A DNA stretch of 64,000 nt from Sebastes aleutianus (GCA_916700875.1 CAKAKS010000066.1:36666716-36730715), one strand, 5' to 3'. Shown: positions 12,076 to 25,600, counted from the first letter of the stretch. The notes: a model not told the origin generated them from the sequence alone. Numbers and translations: made by a program.

Positions 12076-13199
12076 AGGCCTGTACTACGAATCAGGATTT
12101 GGCATTAGCGAGATAACTTCAGGGTTAACCCTTCAGTGTTTTCAGTCCTACGTAGGTGGATCACTTCTTACCGGGGTATATCGCCATGGTAACTGATGCT
12201 GAACAGCTAACCTGCTCAGGAGCAGGTTATGTTCCAGATACGAGATTAACTCGTATAAAAGCACCGCCTACTGACCAATCAGAGCTCAGTGCGGGGATCG
12301 TATGATAATATTACACAAATACGAAGAAGTTACAGTCATAATCAGACTAAAAACAACACAGTTTAAACTGACAGATGAAGAAGTTACAGTCATAATCCAA
12401 GCTAAAAACAACACAGTTTAAATTGACAGATGAAGAAGTTACTGTCATAATCAGACAAAAACAACACAGTTTAAACTGACAGATGAAGAAGTTACTGTCA
12501 TAATCCAGGCTAAAAACAACACAGTTTAAATTGACAGATGCAGGAAGGACAGCTGGATTTATGCCGTGGGTGTTTACCACTTTGAACTATGTTTTTATAT
12601 ATATTTTTTTACTTGCTCTTGAGTCCGTTTCATACCGCCGGAGACGGGGACGTAGCTGAAAAAAGGTTCAAATAGTCATACACGCCACATTGTAATCGAT
12701 GGATATAATGAGGTGTAATCCATTCATCCTATACATCTAGTAATGCTATTTCAATCTAAACGACAATGTCTGACTTTTGATAGTTCCGTTAAATTAATAA
12801 GTCTCTTAATTTACGCATTCACACATCGGGAGTTTTTTCTTTTGCCAGCTGTCCTTCCTGCATTTGGCAGCTTCAACTGTGTTACTTATAGCCTGATTAA
12901 GTGTTTAAATTTTCGTATTTGTCTAATATAGTTTACTCCTCCTTTGTAAATTGTGCCGCTCTGCCTGTCTGTCTGCAGTCTGTAGACTTGTCCATGTCTG
13001 TGATTGGTCAGATGCCGCAAACCCCTCCCCTTTCATGTGAATATGCTCACAGCCAGACTGAGAAACCCTGGGTTGACTTACCGAGTTGATAACCACCTTC
13101 GTAGGACCGTTTAGCAGGATCTCGTTTGTTAGGGTTAGTGAAGCCAGATAAGGAGAAGATACCCTGGGTTGTGTTAAACTCGCTTCGTAGTACAGGCCT
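12076..13199 (+). mobile_element. MITE family A, copy 1
   Basis: Bounded by inverted ends AGGCCTGTACTACGAA and TTCGTAGTACAGGCCT. Subterminal CCTACGWAGGTGG motifs occur near both ends. It has no transposase ORF. Three other copies lie at 13,541, 17,614 and 32,293. Compared with them, this copy contains an expanded 54-bp internal tandem repeat. The element looks like a non-autonomous cut-and-paste DNA transposon; the superfamily was not determined because no clear target duplication was found. Confidence 0.8.
12323..12540. repeat. 54-bp internal tandem repeat in MITE A copy 1
   Basis: Four units starting GAAGAAGTTAC at about 12,323, 12,377, 12,432 and 12,485, spaced 53-55 bp. Copy 2 has a single unit at about 13,790-13,850, so the expansion is specific to copy 1. 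A minus-strand Cys/Phe-rich open frame across it is an artefact of the repeat. Confidence 0.88.
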
Positions 13200-13340
13200 C
13201 AGGTAGTTGTGGAGCCGCTCTTCATTTATTTTTTGGTATGTCTGTCTAGGAGAACCACTCCTTCCAGCTCCCTAGGGCTAAAGAGGTTAAAGCTTGATAT
13301 AGACTTGTGTGAAAGCAACTAAGCATCTTCACTGCTTAAC

Positions 13341-13415
13341 TGTTGTTGTAGTTGTAGTTGTTGTTGTTGTTATTGTTGTTGTAGCTGTTGCTGCTGCTGC
13401 TGCTGCTGTTGCTGT

Positions 13416-13447
<32 letters not shown>

Positions 13448-13537
13448 CTGTTGTTGTTGTTGTTGTTGCTGCTGCTGCTGTTGCTGTTGTTGTTGCTGCT
13501 GTTGTTGCTGTTGTTGTCGTTGCTGTTGCTGCTGTCG
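13341..13537. repeat. GTT/GCT triplet repeat (CAR on the minus strand)
   Basis: About 65 triplets, almost all GTT or GCT, with scattered GTA, ATT and GTC. On the minus strand this reads CAG/CAA, a would-be polyglutamine tract, but no initiated or spliced coding context was found. It ends 3 bp before MITE A copy 2. Confidence 0.95.
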
Positions 13538-13540
13538 CAG

Positions 13541-14437
13541 AGGCCTGTACTACGAAGCAGGATTTGCGGTTAGCGAGGTAACTACAGGGTTATCTCAGGG
13601 TTTTCCGTCCTACGAAGGTGGATCACTTCTTACCGGGGTAGATCACCATGGTGACTTACTGTATGCTGAACAGCTAACCTGCTCCAGAGCAGGTTATGTT
13701 CCAGATAAGAGATCAACTCGTATAAAAGCACCGCCTGCTGACCAATCACAGCTCGGTGCGGTGATTGTATTATAATATTACACACATATGAAGAAGTTTA
13801 AGTCATAATCAGTCTAAAAACAACACAGTTTAAACTGACAAATGCAGGAAGGACAGCTTTGAATTATATTTTCATACTTATTTTTTAACTTCCTCTTGAG
13901 TCCGTTTCACACCGCCGGAGAGGGGGACGCAGCTGAAAGAAGGTTGAAATAGTCATACACGCCACATTGTTATTACTGGACATGATTGGGTGTAATCCAG
14001 TCATTTTTTTATACTTTTAAAAGCTATTTATATCTAGACGAGTATATCTTACTTTTGAGTGTTCTGTTAAATTAGTAAATCTGTTAATTTACGCATTCAC
14101 ACACCAGCATTTTTTTTCTTTTGCCAGCTGTCCTTCCTGCATTTGGCAGCTTCAACTGTGTTACTGTTAGTCTGGATTATGTGTTTAACTTCTTCGTATT
14201 TGTCTAATATGGTTTTGTCCTTTGTAAAATGTGCCGCTCTGCCTGTCTGTCTGTAAGTCAGTGGACTTGTCCATGTTTGTGATTGGTCAGATGCTGCAAA
14301 CACCGCGTCTTTCATATGAACGCGCTCACAGCCAGAATGAGAAACCCTGGGTTGATTTACCGAGTTGATAACCAGCTTCGTAGGACCGCTTAGCGAGATC
14401 TCGTTTGTTAGGGTTAGTGAAGCCAGATAACGAGAAA
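13541..14437 (+). mobile_element. MITE family A, copy 2, truncated at the right end
   Basis: Begins AGGCCTGTACTACGAAGCAGG immediately after the triplet tract and stays collinear with copy 1 up to the GTTAGGGTTAGTGAAGCCAG segment near its right end. The final ~45 bp, including the right inverted terminus, are missing. Confidence 0.82.
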
Positions 14438-16362
14438 TACTTTTCAACTGACTGTGTAATGTGAAAGGGGGTCATTGTTTCAGTTTTATCAACACAATCT
14501 CACTCCCAACTTGTTAAATACGACAGCTCGCTCAGCAGCCCTACGCTTCAAACATGACACTCTAGGTACCCCTCTAGAGTCAGTTTTGGATGTGTCAGGT
14601 TAAACTCATTACATGCGTACAGTAAATGCGTACAGTAAAATTAGTATATTGGTCACGTAAAATAACTACATTTGTTACGGAACTGGCTTTAGTAAATTAC
14701 CTAAGTTACATAACACAACTACGGTAAAATAAGTCAACGTTGGTTTCACACGGGACACGATCAGCGTCTCCTGGATGAAAGTCCAGTGTTTGTTTGACCC
14801 ATCCATCCCGTGGATGTATTAAGAGAACTGGTTACAGCGTTGGATGCGGAGCCCCGCTCAAAGTGAAAGTGTCTCAGTGGCGCAAGAAGCCAAAATGGCT
14901 CGACTGTCGAGTGATAAAGTATCCAGATCATCCGGTGATCTTCCTCATCCATTGGGCCCATAGAGCAGGTACAGTAGTGTTTCCTTTAACCCCGCCTCCC
15001 AGCCCTCGCTCCAGCCTCGGTCTGGGTCTCGTTCACATGAACGGAGGAAGGGAAATAACTCTGGATTCAGCTAATAGCGCGTTTTTAGGACCTGATGATT
15101 TAAATAAGGACTGTTAGAGTGTTCATACTGGGAAGTTGATTCACCTCAAAATAAACTGTCTGCTGAGTTACAGACGTCTCTTTCCCAAAGTAAGTCTATG
15201 GGAAGGTAAGTAAGTCTTTGGGCCCAATGGCATCACGTGACGGACACAGAGGTTGTAGATGGGTTTACATTAGAGTTAGTTGAAAGCCTGGAGCGTCTCA
15301 TACAGACACTAAAGGGGCCTCGGTGCGTCGGTATTGGACACTGACCAAGCATCGTGAGGAGTTGGGAGTGAGACCGGGTCGGTTTTATGGCTGCACATTT
15401 GGTTCAGTTTCACTGTTCTCAGTGAGACAGACACAGTCGCGGTCCAGCAGCGCCAGGCAGCTCTGGTAAAGCCCACTGTGACCTACCTGCCCAACGTTAG
15501 AGACTAGCTGCTAAAGAAAGTCAAAGTTAACAAGTTAAACTAAATAAACAATACTAAAAAGAGAATGAATAATGGACCAGAAACACCAAATGCTCCAGAT
15601 GAAGGCAAATGTTCTCTGGCGTCTGCAGCCAGAAAAGCGTTATGAGCCGAGTGTCTGTTCTTCCCACTATAGCAGGAAAACACTGACTAATGCTTTACAT
15701 ATTTAAGGCTACCGCTGCTAACTTAAAGCCAGCCTACCACACCTGTTTCTTTAAATGCTGAAACTGAACAATATTATCCATGTGTGCTGGAGTCTCACAA
15801 CATCTGTCCTTTGTCCATGTCTGATCTGTCCTTTTGTGGACACACTTGTATGTTTGAAGTGTGGAAATAACACAGTGTTCATGTTGCAATGATTCGCTGA
15901 TGTAAACAAGAATCTCCCACTGAGTCTCAGGCCTGGTTCACTTCACTGCTGTCTTGTAATGACTTGAGCGAGTTTCACGTCTCACACTCAAATTCCAACC
16001 TGCATCTAGCAGCTCCAGTTCTGTGCATCCTGCTGTGATCTATCTAACCTGCCTCCAGCAGGAACAGGGCGCCCTTAAACTCTGCTGGTGGCGTTCAATG
16101 TGTGAACTGGTGTCACGTGCAATAAGTTATCCTCGCATCTGTTTTCCATCGACTCAACCTCCCTTTTAATTATTTCCCCATTGATCTGGACTGAAACCCA
16201 ACATACAGGTCAGTGAACAAGAGCTGCTGCTGGACGCATACATAAGTCAGTGAATCACACATGCACACGTGTGTACAGATATGACAACACTAATATATAT
16301 GTTCATTTACATGTCTTTAGCTTATTTTCCTTGTTTAAGGTTAATACTTGTAGAGAGGTCCC
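14438..16362. other. Intergenic, probably old dispersed repeats
   Basis: No gene was recognised. Sequence around 14,730-14,970 (from GTCAACGTTGGTTTCACACG onward) looks like a fish dispersed repeat from general familiarity. Open frames here (for example 14,794-15,117) carry no recognisable domain. Confidence 0.45.
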
Positions 16363-17091
16363 AATATAATATAATGTAATATAATATAATATAATATAAT
16401 ATAACATAACATAACATAACACAATATAATATAATATAATATAAAATTACATAATTTAATATAATATAATATAACATAATATAATATAACATTACATAAT
16501 ATAATATAATATCATATAATATAATATAACAGAACATAACATAATATAATATAATATAACATTACATAATATAATATAATATAATATAATATAACATAAT
16601 ATAATATAACATTACATAATATAATATAATATAATACAACATAACATAACATAATATAATATAACATTACATAATATAATATAATATAACATAATATAAT
16701 ATAACATTACATAATATAATATAATATAATACAACATAACATAACATAATATAATATAACATTACATAATATAATATAATATAATATAATATAATATAAC
16801 ATAATATAATATAACATTACATAATATAATATAATATAGTACAACATAACATAACATAATATAATATAACATTACATAATATAATATAATATAATATAAT
16901 ATAATATAACATAATATAATATAGCATCAAATAGTATAATATAACATAATATAATATAACATTACATAATATAATATAATGTAATATAATATAACATAAT
17001 ATAATATAGCATAAAATAGTATAATATAACATAATATAATATAACATAATATAATATAACATAACATAATATATATATAAATAATATAATT
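16363..17091. repeat. (TATAA)n-type pentanucleotide array
   Basis: A 0.73-kb AT array built on TATAA/ATAAT pentamers with TAACA variants. A composite motif TATAACATTACATAATATAA recurs about every 60-80 bp, showing secondary amplification. Tyr/Leu/Ile minus-strand frames are artefacts. Confidence 0.95.
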
Positions 17092-17216
17092 TACAATGAA
17101 ATTGTATGATCCGTTTTAGCGATCATGCTTTCAGTCTATAGGCTACCGCTAACACTGCCACTACAATTACTATCATGTACTTACTGATAAGAGCAATCAG
17201 AATAACAGGCAAATTG

Positions 17217-17610
17217 TTAGGGCTGCTGTTTAGGACCCAGAAGCAGACACAGACATAGCTGGGTGTTGTTTGGAAGTCAGGTGGATTTATTGTAATAAAA
17301 GGTGATGAGGGACGCTGGAGAAGGCAGAGGACAGGCAGGCTGATAAGCAGGGTGGGATGGCTGGGGGAATGAGCTGAGGCTCAATGAGAGGCTGGCACCT
17401 GGAGCACAGGAGAATACAATGTTAGCACAGGAAGCACGAGGAAAAAGCACAAGAATCACTCTAGTAACTACTGGTACAGAGCTGCCGAGAGTATACCACA
17501 TAGTAGGCAGAACAACCTGGCCACGACTGGCAGGAAAACTGGTGTTCTTGACCTGTGGCTAGATAAGGTTGATTGAAGACAGGTGCAGAGTGCAGAGTGA
17601 ATAGTGAGAC
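17217..17610 (-). repeat. Left half of a dispersed repeat split by MITE A copy 3
   Basis: The sequence containing GGTGGATTTATTGTAATAAA resembles a terminal region of a fish dispersed repeat. Text that appears to continue it (CAGGTGCCTGATGAGGAAGC onward) resumes directly after the MITE at 18,574. Family unknown; orientation is a guess. Confidence 0.5.
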
Positions 17611-17613
17611 CAG

Positions 17614-18573
17614 AGGCCTGTACTACGAAGCGAGTCCAACATACCCAGGCTATCTTCTCGTTATCTGGCTTCACTAACCCTAACAACCGAGATCACGCTA
17701 AACGATCCTACGAAGGTGGTTATCAACTCGGTAAATCAACCCAGGGTTTCTCAGTCTGGCTGTGAGCGTGTTCACATGAACGGGGCGGTGTCTGCGGCAT
17801 CTGACCAATCACAGACATGGACAAGTCTACTGACTTCAGACAGACAGGCAGAGAGACACATTTTACAAAGGTAAAAAGAGTAAACTATATTAGACAAATA
17901 CGAAGAAATTAAACACATAACCCAGACTAAAAGTAACACAGTTGAAGCTGCCAAATGGAGGAACGACAGCTGGCAAAAGAAAAAACTCCCGATGTGTAAA
18001 TGCGTAAATTAACAGACTTATTAATTTAACGGAACACTCAAAAGTCAGATATAGTCGTCTAAATATAAATAGTTTATAAATGTATAACGGATGAATGGAT
18101 TACACTTCATTATGCCCATTATCAAGGATACAGCGTCTATGACTATTTCAACCTTTTTTCAGCTGCGTCTCTCCGGCGGTGTGAAACGGACTTGAGCGCA
18201 AGTAAAAAAAATAAATATAAAAACATAATTCAAAGGTGTAAACACCCCCAGCATACAGCCAGCTGTCCTTCCTGCATCTGTCAGTTTAAACTGTGTTGTT
18301 TTTAGTCATGATATGACTGTAACTTCTTCTTACTTGTGTAATACTATCATATGATCACCGCACTCAACTCTGAGTGGTCAGTAGGAGGTGCCTTTATACG
18401 AGTTGATCTCTTATCTGGAACATGACCTGCCCTGGAGCAGGTTAGCTGTTCAGCATCAGTTACCATGGTGATCTACCCCGGTAAGAAGTGATCCACCTTT
18501 GTAGGACGGAAAACCCTGAGTTAACCCTGAAGTTACCTCGCTAACCCCTAATCCTGCTTCGTAGTACAGGCCT
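17614..18573 (-). mobile_element. MITE family A, copy 3 (reverse orientation)
   Basis: Ends AGGCCTGTACTACGAAGC and GCTTCGTAGTACAGGCCT. It is collinear with copy 1 when reverse-complemented and lacks the 54-bp expansion. The site TGCGTAAATTAACAGAC at about 17,999-18,016 is the empty counterpart of the TTAA-element insertion in copy 4. Confidence 0.85.
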
Positions 18574-18771
18574 CAGGTGCCTGATGAGGAAGCCGTGCCC
18601 TGCCACACCCACACCCACACCCACACCCACACCCACACCCACACACACACACACACACACACAGACAGACAGACAGACAGGAGGGGGGGGGGGAGACACA
18701 GGGGAAAACAGAAAACACAGGAAAACACAGGGAAACCACTGGAGTCACGGCCAGAGCCGGGACACATATTA
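18574..18771. repeat. Right half of the split dispersed repeat, with simple repeats
   Basis: Contains (CACACC)n then (CA)n at about 18,605-18,661, a short ACAG run, a G10 tract near 18,684-18,693 and an AAACACAGG-rich end. It is inferred to belong with 17,217-17,610, the two halves being separated by MITE A copy 3. Confidence 0.55.
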
Positions 18772-19424
18772 GTATAATAATATTAGTTATGATCTGAATT
18801 TATTGAAATAATGGTGATAATACAGCAATTATAAAAAACAAATAATATAATAGCTTTATTGTTAACCAAGACATGCCATCAGTTTTATTGTTTACAATAT
18901 TAGACACATATTATTTTTAAAACGTATCGTACATTTCATGTTTTGAACACAATATCATGTAAGATATGAACATCAATAAGCTAACATTAGCTTATATCGA
19001 ATAGCTAAATATAACCAACGTTTTGTAAAGATGGAACGTTAACTTGAACAGTTGATAATGTGAAAAATGCTTAAAGGAAAATGTGATATGATCATACTAG
19101 TTTTTAATAATTACCTAATAATTGATTGAATCTACCATATCGAAGGACAGACCGCTGATCCAGGAACCGGAAGCAGTGACGTTAACGTATTTAACAGTTT
19201 TTCACCAAAATCTTTGGGAAAAGAAAAAAAATCTTAACTTAACGTTACTCCTCGTAGATCATAAACCCTTTAATATAATAATGGGTTGAGAAATGTAGAC
19301 GTTATAGTGCTTTTTATCCAGGAAAACGGCAGCTCCCCCATTCACTTGTACAGGGTTACAGGTCAGTCTGGCCAGGTCCAATATGGCGCCCACGTTGACG
19401 TACGATCCAGGAGTCAATGCAGCG
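18772..19424. other. Upstream flank of slc4a5 exon 1
   Basis: AT-rich unique sequence. No TATA box or CpG-dense promoter could be assigned. The exon at 19,590 begins with a good acceptor, so the promoter and a leader exon may lie here or further left. Confidence 0.4.
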
Positions 19425-19548
19425 TCTATGTATATATGTCTATGTATATATGTCTATGTATATATGTCTATGTATATATGTTTATGTATATATGTCTATG
19501 TATATATGTCTATGTATAAACTGTATGTCTATGTATATATGTCTATGT
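19425..19548. repeat. 14-bp TCTATGTATATATG minisatellite
   Basis: About eight copies of TCTATGTATATATG, one interrupted by TATAAACTG. It ends about 40 bp upstream of the acceptor of the first slc4a5 coding exon. Confidence 0.93.
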
Positions 19549-19589
19549 TCACACTGACTCTAAACTGTCTGTGTTGGTCTCTCTACCAG

Positions 19590-19648
19590 GATGGACCATG
19601 GAGACCAAGGGATGGGCGTCTCTCACCTTCGCTACGAGGAGGAGGAGG
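19590..19648 (+). CDS. slc4a5: slc4a5 exon 1 (start codon)
   Basis: ATG at 19,591 opens [10 protein letters not shown]...RYEEEE; the last base is the first base of a split GAC codon. Donor GTGAGT at 19,649. A pyrimidine tract and CTACCAG precede base 19,590, so the exon probably has an upstream, possibly non-coding, partner. The acidic run just before an HQSIYIGV motif parallels the start of the long (B-type) NBCe1 amino terminus, supporting this ATG. The upstream exon was not located. Confidence 0.8.
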
Positions 19649-22600
19649 GTGAGTGTTTGTGATGGAGTGGCCCTCTGCTAACAGAAACAGGAAATGAAGT
19701 CATTACACCCACTTTGTCTCTTAATATTGTCATGAGACCGTCACCGCATCCCACTAACTTCTAGTTTGTGATTTGTTGGAGGACTTGGTGGGTGAGAGCT
19801 GTTAATGGACTGCAGACAAGGAGTGAACATTGACAGGAGATTGTTTGTGCACTTTTCTATGAATCTGCTGCATGTTGGAGTGATTCTGTGTCTTCACACT
19901 GAGCAGCAGCTCCTCTTCTTTTTACAAACATCCAATATTGGTTTGCGTCTGTTTAGTTATTCCACGTGGAGTTTAGTGTGCAATTAGTTTTAAAGCGACA
20001 CCATAATTGCCAGCAGATGATCAAACTCACAATATTCAGGTTTTGTTGCAGAACAGAACAGGGATTATAGGAGGCACAGGAAGCTACGCACTGATTCTGA
20101 ACAGACTTTATCTGATGATTAGCAGGCGTGGTGTGAAACATAATTTATTCAGAGTGTGTCAATGTGGTTGAACGTTCATGAAAACACTCCTCTGAGTACT
20201 GCCAGTGTCAGTGTCAATCAGCTGTTTTGGGGTCTGTCATGAAACATTCATTTCAGTCACTTGTTTTGGAAAAAGCGTTTTGTCATCCTTTAAGTAAATT
20301 GCTGTTCTACAGGAACCATGTTGGCACATTCATACGAGTGCAACCATTTTTACAGTATTCATGTAACCATCCAGGAATCGTCCGTATTTGTCCCCAGACC
20401 ATCAGTCCATCTACATCGGTGTCCCAGTGCCGCGAGGATATCGACGCAAACGCAGGCGAAGGCGCTCCAGTCGTGAGGCTGCCGACATGGACAGGGAGCG
20501 ACGCTATAACCACCACCGACACCAAGAGCCCGACCGCTACAGAGACATGGACATAGAGGAAGGACTGATGGACTCAAACGAGCAGAGTCTCCAAGACATC
20601 AACCGCACCAGTAAGTCAGTGATGGTAGAAGACGATATAGGACGGCTTTAGTCTCACAAGGTCTCACCTCTAACCACCACGAGGTCTGATCACAGTCACC
20701 TGTCACTCTCTTCCTGTTTCTGTTGAGCTGCTGGAACATTCTGATTGGCTGAACTTTGTGTCAATCACCAACCTCACCAGACTAAACATGAATGTCTTCA
20801 GGGTCTACTGCTTGTGTTAAAGGGGCACTGCACCGATGTTTCGAAGGGTAACTCGTCCTGGTTAGTACCTAGAGCCTCTGAAAGCAGCTGTATAAAGTCC
20901 TCTGTGTCTCTGGAGGAGCTTCATCACATCTGAGAAAATAACCCCGATGATGTCATTGTGATGTCATCTCAGCCACGGCTTTAGGCTACACATCTTTAAC
21001 ATGAAACCTGTGGCATGTATGGCAACTGTTTTAACATTTAATAGCTAAGCTTGATTATCCTGAATTAACATTAGAGATATCTATAATGTCATTGTGACTA
21101 GTCAGAGTTCTTACTCCAGATATCTATAACGTCATTGTGACTAGCCAGAGTTCTTATTCCAGATATCTATGTCATTGTGACTAGTCAGAATTGTTATTCC
21201 AGATATCTATAACGTCATTGTGACAAGTCAGAATTCTTATTCCAGATATCTATAATGTCATTGTGACTAGTCAGAGTTCTTACTCCAGATATCTATAACG
21301 TCATTGTGACTAGTCAGAGTTTTTATTCCAGATATCTATAACGTCATTGTGACTAGACAGAGTTCTTATTCCAGATATCTATAATGTCATTGTGATTAGT
21401 CAGAGTTCTTATTCCAGATATCTATAACGTCATTGTGACTAGTCAGAGTTCTTACTCCAGATATCTATAACGTCATTGTGACTAGTCAGTTTTTATTCCA
21501 GATATCTATAACGTCATTGTGACTAGACAGAGTTCTTATTCCAGATATCTATAATGTCATTGTGACTAGTCAGAGTTCTTATTCCAGATATCTATAACGT
21601 CATTGTGACTAGTCAGAGTTCTTACTCCAGATATCTATAACGTCATTGTGACTAGTCATAACAACAGTTAGACATATCTGTAATTCAGTTCTGACTATCC
21701 TACATAACAGTTACAGATATCTCAAACCTCATTATGACTAGTCAGAGTTGTTGTCATGACGTTGCTCATCAAGGCTTCCCATTGGATATCGGCCCAACAA
21801 AGCATCTGAACAGTGTCAGTGTTGCACCCTTAAAGACACATGACTCCGTCTTCCTTTTGGCAACTTTTATTCTTCCCAGTTCTGTTGAAGTTATCTTTTA
21901 CACGAAGCAATCAGAACCGCTCGCACACATATGTAAACATCAAGCACGTTCCCTAATCGCTACTGCCCTGACTGATGACATCATCACAGCCTGAACCTTG
22001 ACCTTTTCAATAATAACATTGCGCTGACTGATGACATCACATCACTCTGAACTTTGACCTCGTGATAATAACATAAATCAGATAATAGTGTAGTGTAGTG
22101 TATATTTCTTCTTAGATAACTTAAATCTATTCTAGGTCAATAAAATGTAAATTATAAAATATTTCTAGGTTGCAACACCCTCCCCCACTAAAAAAAATGT
22201 TGCCATACATTTTCTTTTCTATCTTTTGACCATATTCATCAACATCGTCTCAACAATGGAACATTTGGTAGAAGGTGGGTAAACAGGTAAGTATTATCAC
22301 ACACATTACACATTACAGGGTGGTTAGGCTATACTATCTCTCAGTATTTCTTTCTCTTCTTTTTCCTTGGCAAAAGTCTCTCATGGCAACAATACAAGAC
22401 TAAGTGTTCATAGTCCATTAGTATTGAAGGGTGAATAGTCCATCGAAGATTTGGTGGGCCCCCCAATCTTCGTAAAGGGACAAGGAAAATACCATATACA
22501 CCCGATATCATGCGTCTACATATTTCAAAGCCATGCTTTCATTAAGTCTATACTGTGTACACACAACTGTTACTGTCAGTACTGTTTGTATACTTCACTA

Positions 22601-25600
22601 CTGTCTTAACTTAAACTAGGATAGTGACCTATTTCTGTACTTATTACTTAAATAAATGTTCAGATTACCTGTTTCTACATTCTACAATATGTGTTTTTAA
22701 TACCACAACATCACCATGAACAAAGATAAACTAACTTATAAAATGTCTCTGTGTTTTCTTTTATATCTATTCATGATAAAAAGGATACATGAATGATGAT
22801 CTGGTAGAGGGATCATGGCTGGTTCCTGAGGGCCTTTTCACACTGACAGAGCAGGTCTTCAACTGTTGAAAGGTCGGCTGGCCTAGCTGATCATAGGTGT
22901 AGACACGCCTGGGCTGTCTGACTCTCCTTGGCCTGTCCCTCCATGTTTCAGCATCACTCTGCTCACTCTCAGATTCAACAGCTGGGGCATCAGCCTCTTT
23001 CTCCATGCTATGTCTCTCCTCCACGTGCTCCTCTTCAGGGTGTTCCTCCTCAGGATGCTCCTCTGGCATGAATGTCCTCTCGGGCTTGTCTCTGGATGTC
23101 TCCCTCCTAGGACAGAATTCTCCTGCTTCTGCATTAAGGGGCGGATCAGCATGTCTCACTGCTGTCCACAAGTGATATTCCTCTTCACTGGAGCTGTCTG
23201 TGTCTGTCAGGTAAGTATCATGTGTGGCTTTATGATTTCCTCTTGTTCTCGGTTTTGCTTTGTTTCTGTTGCTTCTCTCTTTCAGGTTGGAATCATGAAC
23301 CTCTGGCTCTTCAACCAGGTAGGGACATGGCAGGAGTAGGTTACGATGTGACACACGTCTTCTCCCTGTTCCTTGCAATGGTTCGACCACATATACTGGA
23401 CTCTCAGGGCCTTTTCTTTCCTTGACAACATGAATCATGTCTTCCCAGTAGCTACGCAGTTTCCCAGTACCCCCTCTGGGCGTGAGGTTTCTCACCAGGA
23501 CATGGTCACCTAGCTCAAGGGCAGAACTCCATGTGCGCTGATTGTAGTTTTTCTGTCCTCTCCTTGCGCTTTTCTTCATATTCTGCATCGCAATAGTATA
23601 GGCTTCTTGCATAACTTCTCTCCACTTCTCTGCGTAGCCAACCTGTGACTGGTTCCTTTCTTCTCTTTTTTTTGGAAACATTAGATCAACAGGCAAGGTT
23701 GGTTCACGACCAAAGAGGAGGAAGAATGGCGAAAATCCTGTCGCTTCATGCACAGTTGAGTTATAAGCGTGGACCACTTTGTTTAGGTGCTCTTTCCACC
23801 TTGACTTCTGAGACTCTTCAAGTGTGCGCAACATTCCTAGCAGCGTTCTGTTGAAGCGTTCTGCAGGATTACCTTGAGGGTGATATGGGGAGGTGCGTGA
23901 ATGGCGAATACCACAGTAGTCTTGGAGCTTGCGAAAGAGAGTATTTTCAAACTCTTTTCCCTGGTCGTGGTGAATCTTGGACGGGAAACCAAAACGCATA
24001 ATGAAGTCATCAAAGAGTTTTCTGGCTGCGGTCTTCCCAGACTTGTCTCTTGTTGCATAGGCCTGTGCATATTTGGTGAAGTGATCCACAACTACCAGTA
24101 TATACTCCTCACCTCCCTTACACTTGTCCAAGTGTACATAGTCAATGGAGATCATCTCAAACGGTGCAGAGGTCTCAATGCTCTGAATAGGTGTCCTGGT
24201 TACTCTGTTCGTTTTTTTTCTTTTTATGCAGCGACACACTTGAGTGACGTAGTGTTCCATTTCCTGTCTCATTTTAGGCCAGAAGAAGCGTTCTCTAGCA
24301 AGAGCCACCATTCGATCTGCACCTAAGTGTCCCATCTCCTCGTGTAGGTTTTTGTAAACAGTGGGCTTCAGGGACTCAGGAACAACCAACTGTTTTCTCG
24401 TCGCAGTCTCTCTTCTGAGAATGCCATCTCCATCGATCTGCAGACGGGGCCACTCTCTAAGAAGCTGTCTGACGGCTTCATTTTCTGCCAGCTTGTCTTT
24501 GTGCTTCAAGAAGGCATGTGTTCTTTTCAGGGCCAAAACTCTGCTTGTGGCTAAGTCTGCATTTTGGGCAGCTCTGATGTCTTCCAATGCAAGAGGCTGA
24601 ATTGGCTCTGAGATATTACACCCCTCTGGCAGTGCGTCGACATTACAGGTGACAGCAGAGATCCAATTAACATCTCCTGTTCCATCTCTCTCCAGAGCTT
24701 TCCCGATGCATTCAACAGCTTCCTGTTGACATTCCTCTGTACATTCCTGCATGATCTCTTCAATGGGCTTTGGTCTCCGTGACAAGAAATCTGCATCTCG
24801 ATTTGCTGTTCCAGGCCTGTATTTGAGTGTGAACCTATAATCCGCCAACTCTGCCACCCAACGGTGTCCAGCTGCATTGAGTTTCGCTGACTTAGTGACA
24901 TATGTCAGGGGATTATTGTCACTGTACACAGTAAAGTGGGGCGCATGAAACAGATAATCACGAAAACGCTCTGTTATGGCCCATTTCAGTGCCAGGAATT
25001 CTAATTTGCCAGAATGCATCTTGTAGTTCCTTTCTGCCGCTGACAATGTCCTTGATCCATATCCTATGACTCTAAGAACACCCTCTTGCCGCTGGTACAA
25101 AACTGCACCTAGGCCCTCTTCTGAGGCATCCACATGGAGTACTAAGGGTTTCTCTAGATCTGGATATGCCATCACTGGAGGGTTTGTCAGCTGATCTGCA
25201 AGTTTGTTCACTATCTCTTGGTGAATCGCTGTCCACTGGACTGGATGAGACGGTGGCAACTGAGCAGATTTGCGGCTAGCCCCCTTTTTCTTTTGGCCTT
25301 GCTTCTGTTCAGACTTGGGCTTTGCTAACAGTTCGTACAGGGGTTTGGCTGTCCTGGAGAAGTCTGGTACATAGGATCTGTAGTAACTGAGGAAACCCAT
25401 CAGTTTTCTCACTTCTCTCACAGTGGTTGGTGTCTCGTGCTTCAGTGCTTAAACCGCTTCCACCTCTTTGGGATTCATTTTGTATCCCTCTGCAGAGATA
25501 ACTCGACCCACATAACAGACCTCACTTTTGAAAAAGTCACATTTCTTCGGCCTCAACTTTATACCACACTCTCTTTGTCGTTGCAGCACCTGTTTCACAT

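Noticed and set aside
13309..13581. Poly-Val/Ala and poly-Leu ORFs
   Set aside because: Translations of the GTT/GCT triplet repeat without flanking coding features.
20307..20577. Minus-strand ORFs over slc4a5 exon 2
   Set aside because: Antisense shadows of a real exon with conserved plus-strand coding.
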